From: Allohoeflea poritis
GTDB lineage: Bacteria > Pseudomonadota > Alphaproteobacteria > Rhizobiales > Rhizobiaceae
Reading direction: 5' to 3'
DNA: 64,000 nt
NCBI RefSeq assembly: GCF_027889715.1
Contig: NZ_JAPJZH010000004.1
Span: forward strand, 124,001-188,000
Positions within the stretch are counted from its first letter, which is position 1. Each line of letters starts with the position of its first letter. Positions 56,578 to 64,000 of this stretch are shown in pieces. Both the position numbers and the translations under genes were made by a program. The notes beneath the pieces were generated by a model. The model did not search any database. It was not told the origin of the DNA and saw only the letters and a list, made by a program, of their open reading frames with translations.

Positions 56578-57885
56578 ATGACCAATTATTCACCGCGCGA
56601 GATCGTTTCCGAACTCGACCGCTACATCATCGGCCAGAAGGATGCGAAGCGCGCCGTCGCAATCGCCCTTCGCAATCGCTGGCGCCGACAGCAGCTCGAG
56701 GACGATCTGCGCGACGAGGTGATGCCGAAGAACATCCTGATGATCGGACCGACCGGTGTCGGCAAGACCGAGATCTCGCGACGGCTCGCCAAACTCGCGG
56801 GCGCGCCCTTCATCAAGGTCGAGGCGACCAAATTCACCGAGGTCGGCTATGTCGGCCGCGACGTGGAGCAGATCGTGCGCGATCTGGTCGAAGTGGGCAT
56901 CGCGCTGGTCAAGGACAAGAAGCGCGAAGAGGTCAAGGCCAAGGCGCATCTGAATGCGGAAGAGCGGGTGCTCGACGCGCTGGTCGGCTCCACCGCATCG
57001 CCATCGACGCGCGAATCCTTCCGCACCAAGCTGCGTGACGGCCTGCTCGACGACAAGGAAATCGAGATCGAGGTGGCGGATACGGGTTCCGGCATGCCCA
57101 ATTTCGAGATCCCAGGCATGCCGGGCGCCAATATCGGCGTGCTCAACCTGTCGGACATGCTCGGCAAGGCCATGGGCCAGCCGCAGAAGAAGATCCGCAC
57201 GACGGTGAAGGATTCCTACGCGCAGCTGATCAACGACGAATCGGAGAAGCTGCTCGATCAGGACCAGATCACGCAGGAAGCCATGCGGATCGCGCAGAAT
57301 GACGGCATCGTCTTCCTCGACGAGATCGACAAGATCGCGGCGCGCGACGGCGGCATGGGCGCGGGCGTCTCCCGCGAGGGCGTGCAGCGCGACCTGCTGC
57401 CGCTGGTCGAAGGCACGACGGTGGCGACCAAATACGGACCGGTGAAGACCGACCACATATTGTTTATCGCTTCGGGCGCCTTCCACGTCTCGAAACCATC
57501 CGACCTGTTGCCCGAACTTCAGGGCCGGCTGCCCATCCGCGTCGAGCTCAGGGCGCTGACGAAGGAGGATTTCCGGCGGATTCTGACCGAGACCGAAGCC
57601 AGCCTCATCAAGCAGTATGTGGCGCTGATGGCAACCGAGGAGGTCACGCTGACCTATACGGAGGACGCCATCGATGCACTGGCGGATGTGGCTGTCGAAC
57701 TCAACAGCAGCGTCGAGAATATCGGTGCGCGGCGGCTGCAGACCGTCATGGAACGGGTGCTCGACGATATCTCCTACGAAGCGCCGGACAAGTCAGGCAC
57801 GGAATTCGTGATCGACGCGGAATATGTGCGCAAGCATGTCGGCGATCTGGCGAAGGATGCGGACTTGTCACGGTATATCCTGTGA
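56578..57885 (+). CDS. hslU: ATP-dependent protease ATPase subunit HslU (ClpY)
   Basis: This 435-residue AAA+ unfoldase feeds substrates to Hsl[22 protein letters not shown] begins the protein. Walker A is [15 protein letters not shown], Walker [12 protein letters not shown], and the sensor and C-terminal [20 protein letters not shown] are present. The C-terminus ends DADLSRYIL, the tail that docks into HslV. The family's intermediate domain spans roughly residues 110-240. Confidence 0.99.
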   Translation: MTNYSPREIVSELDRYIIGQKDAKRAVAIALRNRWRRQQLEDDLRDEVMPKNILMIGPTGVGKTEISRRLAKLAGAPFIKVEATKFTEVGYVGRDVEQIVRDLVEVGIALVKDKKREEVKAKAHLNAEERVLDALVGSTASPSTRESFRTKLRDGLLDDKEIEIEVADTGSGMPNFEIPGMPGANIGVLNLSDMLGKAMGQPQKKIRTTVKDSYAQLINDESEKLLDQDQITQEAMRIAQNDGIVFLDEIDKIAARDGGMGAGVSREGVQRDLLPLVEGTTVATKYGPVKTDHILFIASGAFHVSKPSDLLPELQGRLPIRVELRALTKEDFRRILTETEASLIKQYVALMATEEVTLTYTEDAIDALADVAVELNSSVENIGARRLQTVMERVLDDISYEAPDKSGTEFVIDAEYVRKHVGDLAKDADLSRYIL

Positions 57886-58018
57886 CTTTTACGCATCGGT
57901 GACAGAGGAAAGCCGGCAATTGATCCGATAAGTCTGCCGCCGCGGCAAGAATTACTCGACTTTTCGGGTAATTTTTCTAGAGTTCGGGCAATCAAAAAGT
58001 GCCCGGGGAGCCGCCTGG

Positions 58019-58993
58019 ATGGTGCGTCGCCATCTGACACATGCCGTCAGTCTTCTGCTTTGCTTCACGCTTATCGCGGTGTCGCCGGCCAGCGCCAGGC
58101 TGATAACGGTTCCGGAAGGCAATCGCAACAAGGTGCAGCCGAAGATACCGGGCGCATCCGTCAAGCGAACCAAGCAGACCAAGTCCACATTCGACCGCAA
58201 ATACGAGAAGATCCGCGACCTTCTGCGGCGGGACGAGAAACTGCGCGGCAAAATTGCCAGTGTCGCGCAGACCTACGAGATCGATCCGCTGCATATCGTC
58301 GGCGCGCTGGTCGGCGAGCACACTTACAATGTCGATGCCTATGACCGTCTTCAGGCCTACTATGTCAAGGCCGTCTCCTATGCCGCCGGCGGCATCGACT
58401 TTCGCTACGATGGCGAAAATGTCGATGAATTTATCCAGCGCGAGGAGTTTTCGGGCTGCGCGGACCTGACCGGCTCCTTCGAATTATGGTCCTGCCGCGA
58501 AGCCGTCTGGAACGACACGTTCCGCAACCGGACCGTCGACGGCAAGCGGTTTCCCAATGACCGGTTCAGCGCCGTGTTCTTCCAGCCCTTCTACGCCGGG
58601 CAGACCTTCGGGCTCGGACAGCTCAATCCGCTGACCGCGCTCAAACTGACGGATCTCGTCAACAAGGTCTCCGGATACAAGAAATTGTCGCATCAGCGTG
58701 GTGACGACGTCTACAAGGCGATCATGAACCCGGATATCACGCTGGCCTATGTCGCAGCGGCACTGAAATATTCGATCGATGTCTATGGCGACGTCGCCGG
58801 TTTCGACATATCCGGAAACCCGGGTATTACTGCCACGCTCTACAATGTCGGAAGTCCTGACGTTCGTGCCGAGACACTGGCGCGCACCAACCGCAAGCGC
58901 AAGGCCAGGGGACAGCGGCCGAAACTTCCGCAGGAGAATTATTACGGCTGGCTGGTCAACGACAAGCTCGAGGAACTCAAAGAGCTTTTCTAA
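58019..58993 (+). CDS. DUF1402 family exported protein
   Basis: This 324-residue protein has an N-terminal signal peptide (cleaved after about ASA, residue 26). The mature part is rich in Tyr and Asn, with IDPLHIVGALVGEHTYNVDA and FFQPFYAGQTFGLGQLNPLTALK; the fold may be lysozyme-like, but I see no proven catalytic motif. The family is typical of this order and its function is unknown. The stop overlaps that of the convergent regulator gene. Confidence 0.82.
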   Translation: MVRRHLTHAVSLLLCFTLIAVSPASARLITVPEGNRNKVQPKIPGASVKRTKQTKSTFDRKYEKIRDLLRRDEKLRGKIASVAQTYEIDPLHIVGALVGEHTYNVDAYDRLQAYYVKAVSYAAGGIDFRYDGENVDEFIQREEFSGCADLTGSFELWSCREAVWNDTFRNRTVDGKRFPNDRFSAVFFQPFYAGQTFGLGQLNPLTALKLTDLVNKVSGYKKLSHQRGDDVYKAIMNPDITLAYVAAALKYSIDVYGDVAGFDISGNPGITATLYNVGSPDVRAETLARTNRKRKARGQRPKLPQENYYGWLVNDKLEELKELF

Positions 58994-59346
58994 AGCATGT
59001 CATCAAGAATCGACTGAAGCCGCGCGATATCCTTTTTTCTGAGTTTGCCGATCGACCGGGCGAGACCGTTCGCCAGCGCCGTCGCCTCGGGCGACAAACC
59101 GGCAGTGTCGATGGTGACGCGCGGGTGGGAAAGCGCGGCCAGTCGCTGCAGTTCCTCGGCGTCGTCCCAGATAATGTTGAAATAGCCGATGATGCGCTGC
59201 AGGAGTTCCCAGCTGGGCTGGCCGCGATGGCCATGTTCGAGCGCTGACAGATAGGCAGGCGACACACCGATCGATTGCGCCATCTGCTTCTGGGTGATAC
59301 CGCGTTCGGAGCGCAGTCTGCGGATTTCCTCGCCGAAGGGCGTCAT
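58990..59346 (-). CDS. XRE-type helix-turn-helix transcriptional regulator
   Basis: This 118-residue protein has the Cro/C1-type HTH in residues 5-60: FGEEIRRLRSERGITQKQMA then VSPAYLSALEHGHRG. A short helical C-terminus (70-118) has no known ligand domain. Its start overlaps the smr stop by four bases, making it the last gene of a Tim44-mltA-smr-xre operon. This protein is conserved at this place in related genomes; its targets are unknown. Confidence 0.9.
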   Translation of the reverse strand: MTPFGEEIRRLRSERGITQKQMAQSIGVSPAYLSALEHGHRGQPSWELLQRIIGYFNIIWDDAEELQRLAALSHPRVTIDTAGLSPEATALANGLARSIGKLRKKDIARLQSILDDML

Positions 59347-59906
59347 CGTTCAACCACCTTCCGTTTCAATCTGACGTAGAGCGCGCCGTCGCCGCCATGG
59401 CCGCGTGCCGCCGGCTCGACACCGGAGGCAAGCTCCCTGAAGGCTGCAAATCCGAGCCATTTCGGTACCGCGCGCCGCAGCACGCCCTCGCCGCCGCGCG
59501 ATGTACCTTTGCCTGTAATTACAAGGACATGGCGCAAGCCCCGCGCATGGGCGCTTCGCAAAAATCCAAGCAGGAGATCGTGTGCCTCGTCCTGCGTCAT
59601 GCCATGAAGATCGATGCGCGCCTCGAGCGGCAAACGGCCTCGGGCAATCTTGCGATAGACCGATCGGTCTATCGGATTGATCGCTTGAGCGCTCATGTTC
59701 GTCCTTACCGTTTTTTGTTTTGGCGGCTCACTGTCAACACGAGACCGGACAGTCGTTCGGTTTGGGTTTTTTGTCTCCTGGGTGCCTTTTTCCAACTCCT
59801 CATCGAGCAGCGATTCAAGGCGGCCGGGATAGGCATCGACGGTCCGGGCCACCTGTCCCCACAAAATACGATCTTCCTTCGAAAGACTTTTTTTCCTGCC
59901 GCTCAT
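59343..59906 (-). CDS. Smr-domain DNA endonuclease-like protein
   Basis: This 187-residue protein has a variable basic N-terminus and a C-terminal Smr domain. ARIDLHGMTQDEAHDLL has the LDLHG-type motif, and HVLVITGKGTSRGGEGVLR has the T-G-x-G loop. Small MutS-related domains nick branched or structured nucleic acids; the physiological role of the stand-alone form is unsettled. It overlaps mltA at its start and the xre gene at its end, each by four bases. Confidence 0.92.
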   Translation of the reverse strand: MSGRKKSLSKEDRILWGQVARTVDAYPGRLESLLDEELEKGTQETKNPNRTTVRSRVDSEPPKQKTVRTNMSAQAINPIDRSVYRKIARGRLPLEARIDLHGMTQDEAHDLLLGFLRSAHARGLRHVLVITGKGTSRGGEGVLRRAVPKWLGFAAFRELASGVEPAARGHGGDGALYVRLKRKVVER

Positions 59907-61006
59907 GCCGTCAGTCCCGCTGCAGCCTGCCTCGGAGCCAGGATATAAAAGACGGCCGGATGTTTCACCGTTCCCGCCTTCTCGCCAGCCGCGGTTCCGC
60001 TGCCGACGAAAATATCACCGCGCGCCGGGCCGAGGATCGCCGAACCCGTGTCCTGCGCGATCATCAGGCGTCGGAACGCGCCGCCGTCCAGATGGACGAG
60101 GCTTTGGGCATGGACATAGATTGGGGTGCCGTAAGTATGCAGGAACCGGTCGACGGCCAGCGACCGCCTGGCGATCAGCGGTACTTTCGCGGCGGCGACC
60201 GGACCCCTCTCCGGATCATCGACGGTCGCCCTTCTGAAGAAAATGTAGGAGCGGTTCCGCCACAGGATTTCATCGATCCTGTCTGGATGCCCGGCAAGCC
60301 ATTGGCGCAGGCTCTGCATGGAAACCGTTGCCGGATCCTGCTCGCCCAACGCGATAAGGACCCGGCCGATCGCCGTGAAGGGATGTCCTGTCTTGGCCGC
60401 ATAGGTAATGCGCTCGACGCTGCCATCCGGATAGCGCAGCCGCGCGGAGCCCTGGATATGGACAAAAAAGACATCGACGCGGTTTTCGACCCAGGCGATC
60501 TCGAGGCCGCGCCCCTCAAGATATCCGCTGTCGATCTGCCGACGATCCGGATATTCGCCGATTGTGCCGTTCCGGAGCTGTCCGAAAGCGAAATCCACGT
60601 CCAGTTCAGGCGGCCGGTTGGCGTCGTCGACATCGACGAGATCGTCGGGCCGGGCATAAAAGGGATAGATGTGCCGGTCGGTGCGCACCGGCGAGGCATC
60701 GATCTCAGGTTCGTAATAGGCGGTGACAAAGCCGTCCTTGCCGCCGGCCGGCTGGATGCGCAGCGGCACGAAATGCGCCTCGAAGAACCGGCGCGCTTCG
60801 TCCTGCGTGCGCGGTGGACTTTCTTCCAGTGCGGCAATGGCCGGCATGAAATCGCGCCACTGCAGGCCGAGCGTTCCGGTCTTGTAGGGTTTGACGTTGC
60901 GGGCATGGTCCGCGCAATCGATCAGGCCGGTCAGAATTTGTGTCGGATCGTCACAATCCCAACCCGGCAGGTCCTTGAACGACACCGGGGTGAGGCTGGC
61001 GATCAT
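59903..61006 (-). CDS. mltA: Membrane-bound lytic murein transglycosylase A
   Basis: This 367-residue enzyme cleaves peptidoglycan between MurNAc and GlcNAc with 1,6-anhydro product formation. KDGFVTAYYEPEIDAS marks the barrel domain. The C-terminal 3D domain has IAQDTGSAILGPARGDIFVG, with the catalytic Asp. I see no strong signal peptide or lipobox at the start, so the export route is unclear; a longer start is not available in frame. The products would feed the AmgK/MurU recycling route coded at 31-33 kb. Confidence 0.94.
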   Translation of the reverse strand: MIASLTPVSFKDLPGWDCDDPTQILTGLIDCADHARNVKPYKTGTLGLQWRDFMPAIAALEESPPRTQDEARRFFEAHFVPLRIQPAGGKDGFVTAYYEPEIDASPVRTDRHIYPFYARPDDLVDVDDANRPPELDVDFAFGQLRNGTIGEYPDRRQIDSGYLEGRGLEIAWVENRVDVFFVHIQGSARLRYPDGSVERITYAAKTGHPFTAIGRVLIALGEQDPATVSMQSLRQWLAGHPDRIDEILWRNRSYIFFRRATVDDPERGPVAAAKVPLIARRSLAVDRFLHTYGTPIYVHAQSLVHLDGGAFRRLMIAQDTGSAILGPARGDIFVGSGTAAGEKAGTVKHPAVFYILAPRQAAAGLTA

Positions 61007-61018
61007 GCAAAATTCCGT

Positions 61019-61723
61019 TCAGTCTTCCGATTCGGTCGCAATCAGCTTCCAGTTCGGATCGCGCGAGCGGGTGTCGCGGGCAAAGGTCCACACATCATTG
61101 ACCTCGCCGACGCTGTCGGGATCGCCGTCAATGACATTGCCGTCCTTGTCATAGGTAGCGGTAATCAGCTGGCTGGAGATGCGCATCGTGATGTTGGCCT
61201 CGGTGCCCTTCATCTCCGCCTGGACGATGTCGGCCTTGCCGATGCCCACAAAGGACGACTTGATGGTCTCCGATCTTGCATCGCGTTCCTTGATGGCCGA
61301 GACGAAGCCGTCATAGACCTCCTTCGACAACAGCGAGCGCAAGGTCTTCTTGTCGCCGTCCGCATAGCCATTGACGATCATCTCGTAGGCCATCTTGGCG
61401 CCGGCGACGAATTCCTGGGGATCGAAGCTCGGGTCGGCCTGGATGACAGTGCGCAACGCCTTGTTCAGATCCGAGCCGGGATCGCTGTAGGCATCGGCCG
61501 CGGCGAAACGGTCGTCGGAGCCCTTGTCGCCCTCGCGTCTCGGCAGGGTGATCACCTTGCCGTCATCGCCATCGCCCGCCGGCACGTCGCCATCGCGCGC
61601 GCTGTAGGGATCGAAAGGCGGCCTTTCGTTACCGGTGCGGCGGCCCAGCACATTGCGCAGCTGCAGGAAAATGATGACCGCAGCCACGAAGAAAAAGACT
61701 GTTACAAAATCAAAGGAGCCCAT
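61019..61723 (-). CDS. Tim44/TimA-domain membrane-anchored protein
   Basis: This 234-residue protein has an N-terminal helix (SFDFVTVFFFVAAVIIFLQL), an acidic linker, and a Tim44-like domain (about 95-234) with FVAGAKMAYEMIVNGYADGD and ending in DPNWKLIATES. The family is related to the mitochondrial import motor protein Tim44; in bacteria its role is in membrane protein complexes and is poorly known. I chose ATG 61723, which has GGAG before it and starts at the helix. It is first in the Tim44-mltA-smr-xre operon and diverges from fxsA. Confidence 0.9.
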   Translation of the reverse strand: MGSFDFVTVFFFVAAVIIFLQLRNVLGRRTGNERPPFDPYSARDGDVPAGDGDDGKVITLPRREGDKGSDDRFAAADAYSDPGSDLNKALRTVIQADPSFDPQEFVAGAKMAYEMIVNGYADGDKKTLRSLLSKEVYDGFVSAIKERDARSETIKSSFVGIGKADIVQAEMKGTEANITMRISSQLITATYDKDGNVIDGDPDSVGEVNDVWTFARDTRSRDPNWKLIATESED

Positions 61724-62003
61724 ATTGCCTGGTACCGGTACGAGATCTCGCGCTGGAGCACCCGCCCCAACACCTTCCATATAGTCTGTTGCCCTCTATC
61801 ATTCAAATCCTGTTTCCAGGTCAATGCAACCGGACGACGCAGGGAATTCTAAGGCTTCTGGCACGCCGGCGATCGATTTTCGTCAAACAGGCTTAACGCG
61901 TCACCATATAGGGCGCAGAACAAGGATTTCGAACGGTCGAAATCAGGACCGATCCGTGCGATGCTCGGACTCCGGATCGCCGCCAACAAGGACAATCATC
62001 TTC

Positions 62004-62492
62004 ATGCCCTTTACCCTCGTCCCGTTGCTGCTTCTCATCGTTCCGCTGGCGGAGATCGGAGCCTTCATCGTCATCGGCCGTGAAATCGGTGTCTTCTGGA
62101 CCCTGGCCATGGTCTTCGCCACGGCCGTTGTCGGTTCGATCCTGCTTCGTATCCAGGGATTCGGGCTCATCAACCGCATCAGGCAGGAGACGGAAGCAGG
62201 CAGGGTCCCGGGGCGGGAACTGGTGCATGGCGTGATGATCCTGATCGCCGGCGTGCTGCTTTTGACCCCCGGCTTCATTACCGACACGATCGGCTTCCTG
62301 CTTTTCATTCCGGCTATCCGGGACGCGGGCTGGGCGCTGATCAGGAAGCGCATCACCATTGTTTCCGGCACTGGTTTTGAAAGTGAACACTTCCGCGACA
62401 AGACGCAGAACAGCCAAACGCCGACCATCGATCTCGACGACAAGGACTTCACGCGCGATCCCGATCCCGATTCGCCGTGGAACAAGGATTGA
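62004..62492 (+). CDS. fxsA: FxsA family membrane protein
   Basis: This 162-residue inner-membrane protein has three or four helices: LVPLLLLIVPLAEIGAFIVI, TLAMVFATAVVGSILLRIQG and MILIAGVLLLTPGFITDTIG, the last with the FxsA signature. The cytoplasmic tail is polar and ends in DPDPDSPWNKD. FxsA in E. coli affects phage exclusion when overexpressed; its normal role is unknown. ATG 62004 follows AAGGACA; the longer frame upstream lacks membrane character. Confidence 0.92.
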   Translation: MPFTLVPLLLLIVPLAEIGAFIVIGREIGVFWTLAMVFATAVVGSILLRIQGFGLINRIRQETEAGRVPGRELVHGVMILIAGVLLLTPGFITDTIGFLLFIPAIRDAGWALIRKRITIVSGTGFESEHFRDKTQNSQTPTIDLDDKDFTRDPDPDSPWNKD

Positions 62493-62643
62493 GTTTTCGC
62501 GCGGGTCCTGACCGGCTTTAATCGGACACGGTCCGCAAGCCGGAAACACATCGGATTTTGGTTGTAAGCGCAGGATCGAAATGCTAGCCAGTGGCCCGAA
62601 ACAAGGCCGGTCGGCCGACACCGCAGCAATCAAGGACAGTTTT

Positions 62644-63171
62644 ATGGCCAAACAGCCCGATCCGAAAGCACCCGCAGGCGCGTCTCCCGAAGGGGCGGAA
62701 GCCGGCAACGGCACGGCGCCGCAGCTGAATGTGCTGGCGCAATATATCAAGGATCTTTCCTTCGAGAATCCGAACGCGCCGCAATCGCTCACACAGCGCG
62801 AAAAGGGCCCGGCCATCAACATCAATGTCAATGTCAACGCGAATCCGATTTCGCAAACCGACTATGATGTCGTTCTGACGCTCAATGCCGAAGCCAAGGA
62901 CGGCGAGAAGGTCGTGTTCAATGTCGAGCTGATCTATGGCGGTGTCTTTCGCGTCCAGGGCTTCCCGCAGGAACACATGCTGCCGCTGCTGTTCATCGAG
63001 TGCCCGCGGCTGCTGTTCCCCTTCGCGCGGCAGATCGTTGCCGACGCGACCCGCAATGGCGGTTTCCCGCCGCTGATGATCGATCCGATCGATTTTGCCC
63101 AGATGTTCGCCCAGCGTATGGCCGAAGAACAGGCAAAGGCCAAGGTAGAAGCGCCGCCTGTCACCAACTAG
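62644..63171 (+). CDS. secB: Protein-export chaperone SecB
   Basis: This 175-residue tetrameric chaperone keeps preproteins unfolded and delivers them to Sec[19 protein letters not shown] is the N-terminal signature. The core includes [20 protein letters not shown] and [20 protein letters not shown], and [17 protein letters not shown] is the conserved end. The first 30 residues are an Ala/Pro/Gly-rich extension usual in this lineage. ATG 62644 follows AAGGACAG. It converges with dnaQ, nine bases apart. Confidence 0.97.
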   Translation: MAKQPDPKAPAGASPEGAEAGNGTAPQLNVLAQYIKDLSFENPNAPQSLTQREKGPAININVNVNANPISQTDYDVVLTLNAEAKDGEKVVFNVELIYGGVFRVQGFPQEHMLPLLFIECPRLLFPFARQIVADATRNGGFPPLMIDPIDFAQMFAQRMAEEQAKAKVEAPPVTN

Positions 63172-63180
63172 TGGTTGCGG

Positions 63181-63879
63181 CTATTCAGCGTATTTGTTCC
63201 AGAGGGCCTTGTCACCGAGGCCCTCTTTCAGTTTGAGATGCGCGGCCCGTTCCTCTGCGCTCAGGCGCACTGCCAGCGGCGAAGGTCTCGGCCCGGTACT
63301 GGCGGTGACGCTGCTGCGGCTCTGGACCGATGCGCCTGCATCGCTTTCCGTCAGGCCCAGCGCGGCCTGCCGGCCGCCATTCATTTCGATATAGACTTCC
63401 GCCAGCAATTCGGCGTCGAGCAGCGCGCCGTGCTTGGTGCGGTGTGAATTGTCGATACCGTAGCGCTTGCACAGCGCGTCCAGTGAATTGGGGCCCATCG
63501 GGTGGCGACGCCGCGCCAGCGCCAGCGTGTCGACAACCCGGCCGGGGTCGACGGGCGGCAGTCCGAGACGCGCATATTCGGCATTGATGAAACCGATATC
63601 GAAACTGGCATTGTGCGCGACCAGCTTGGCGCCGTCGAAGAGTGTGCTCATCTCCTCGATGATTTCGGCAAAGACCGGTTTGTCCTGCAGGAACTCATCG
63701 GTGATGCCGTGGACGGCCAGCGCCTCGGGATGGACCTTCTGGCCCTGGGCGTTGATATAGACATGGAAGGAGCGGCCGGTCGGAAACTTGTTGGCAAGCT
63801 CAACGCCGCCGATCTCGATGACGCGATCCGTCTGGTTGTCCAGCCCGGTCGTTTCGGTGTCGAACACGATCTCACGCAT
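63181..63879 (-). CDS. dnaQ: DNA polymerase III epsilon subunit (3'-5' proofreading exonuclease)
   Basis: This 232-residue proofreading subunit has the DEDDh exonuclease motifs: [11 protein letters not shown] (Asp7, Glu9), [17 protein letters not shown], and [18 protein letters not shown] with the catalytic His and Asp. The C-terminal 50 residues should bind the polymerase alpha subunit. Its ATG lies inside the last codons of coaE, an overlap of eight bases typical of this order. Confidence 0.97.
   Translation of the reverse strand: MREIVFDTETTGLDNQTDRVIEIGGVELANKFPTGRSFHVYINAQGQKVHPEALAVHGITDEFLQDKPVFAEIIEEMSTLFDGAKLVAHNASFDIGFINAEYARLGLPPVDPGRVVDTLALARRRHPMGPNSLDALCKRYGIDNSHRTKHGALLDAELLAEVYIEMNGGRQAALGLTESDAGASVQSRSSVTASTGPRPSPLAVRLSAEERAAHLKLKEGLGDKALWNKYAE
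63201..63226 (+). terminator. Hairpin inside the dnaQ 3' end, possible secB terminator
   Basis: AGAGGGCCT and AGGCCCTCT form a perfect 9-base stem with an 8-base loop, followed by TTC, 30 bases after the secB stop. It lies within the last codons of the convergent dnaQ. The T-run is short, so the strength is uncertain. Confidence 0.4.
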
Positions 63880-64000
63880 CGTTTGTTTCCCCTCCGATCA
63901 GCCCGTCGATCAGCGCATCGATTTGCCGTCTGGTTTCGTCGAACGTTCCAGACGTGTCTATGACGAAATCGGCGCGCGCCCTTTTTTCCGAATCAGGCAC
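63872..64000 (-). CDS. coaE: Dephospho-CoA kinase, C-terminal fragment
   Basis: The right edge cuts this gene; only the last 42 residues are visible. [20 protein letters not shown] is the conserved C-terminal segment of CoaE, where the ARADFVI element precedes the final helix. CoaE adds the last phosphate in coenzyme A synthesis. The coaE-dnaQ arrangement with overlap is conserved in this order. The P-loop and other catalytic parts lie outside the window. Confidence 0.8.
   Translation of the reverse strand: MPDSEKRARADFVIDTSGTFDETRRQIDALIDGLIGGETNDA

Noticed and set aside
59720-61852. 710-codon plus-strand ORF across smr, mltA and the Tim44-like gene
   Set aside because: It is antisense to three well-supported genes with clear motifs; the translation is His/Arg/Asp-rich without domain features.

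Overview
This window looks like a core chromosomal segment of an alphaproteobacterium of the order Hyphomicrobiales (Rhizobiales), probably Rhizobiaceae-like; I cannot name the genus. The lineage call rests on several combinations: dnaK-dnaJ followed by a rhizobial-type pmtA; a truncated HPr kinase next to chvG-chvI (exoS-chvI) and pckA; addB-addA next to a tsaE-amgK fusion and murU; a his-coaA operon divergent from hslV-hslU; and the dnaQ/coaE/secB/fxsA/Tim44/mltA/smr block. The DNA is GC-rich, which explains the many long antisense and out-of-frame ORFs. I saw no rRNA, tRNA, CRISPR, transposase, integrase or phage gene.

Layout. 0-4 kb: the start of a membrane acyltransferase, a PBP1-type transglycosylase/transpeptidase, a DsbA-fold isomerase and a PagL-like lipid A deacylase. 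4-12 kb: dnaK and dnaJ behind a heat-shock-type promoter, pmtA, a flavin reductase, pyrF, small enzymes, an NDUFA9-like protein and a TSUP exporter. 12-18 kb: a tiny membrane ORF, a cytochrome P450 remnant, gyrB, phaZ, a DUF2852 protein and a SprT-like metalloprotein. 18-24 kb: trpF-trpB-trpA-accD-folC (+), converging on trxA. 24-37.5 kb (all -): ahcY, a DivL-like pseudokinase, tsaE-amgK, murU, addB, addA, trxA. 37.6-43.8 kb: ptsH, EIIA(Man), hprK, chvG, chvI (-) and divergent pckA (+). 43.9-51 kb: arfB-alkB, then what looks like a polyprenyl-linked glycan modification cluster (GT2, methyltransferase, GtrA, GT-C-like membrane protein, two PAP2 proteins). 51-58 kb: hisB-DUF2628-hisH-hisA-hisF-hisE-coaA (-) and hslV-hslU (+). 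58-64 kb: DUF1402, an XRE regulator, smr, mltA, a Tim44-like protein, fxsA, secB, dnaQ and the end of coaE.

How the genes work together. Protein quality control (DnaK/DnaJ, HslVU, SecB, ArfB) is well represented, and dnaK and hslV carry similar putative sigma-32 promoters. Envelope work is a second theme: PBP1, MltA, MurU/AmgK recycling, PagL, PmtA and the 45-51 kb glycan cluster. The nitrogen-type phosphotransferase proteins, HprK, ChvGI and PckA form a carbon/envelope signalling neighbourhood.

The least ordinary features are: a roughly 304-bp structured element with 33-bp terminal inverted repeats between ptsH and the EIIA gene, with an identical single repeat that supplies the end of alkB; the DivL-like kinase with Tyr in place of the phospho-accepting His; the P450 fragment upstream of gyrB; palindromic operator candidates before pckA and ahcY; and the PAP2 pair, one with Asp in place of a catalytic His. 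I found no clearly undescribed multi-gene system. The repeat element and the glycan cluster are the best candidates for follow-up.
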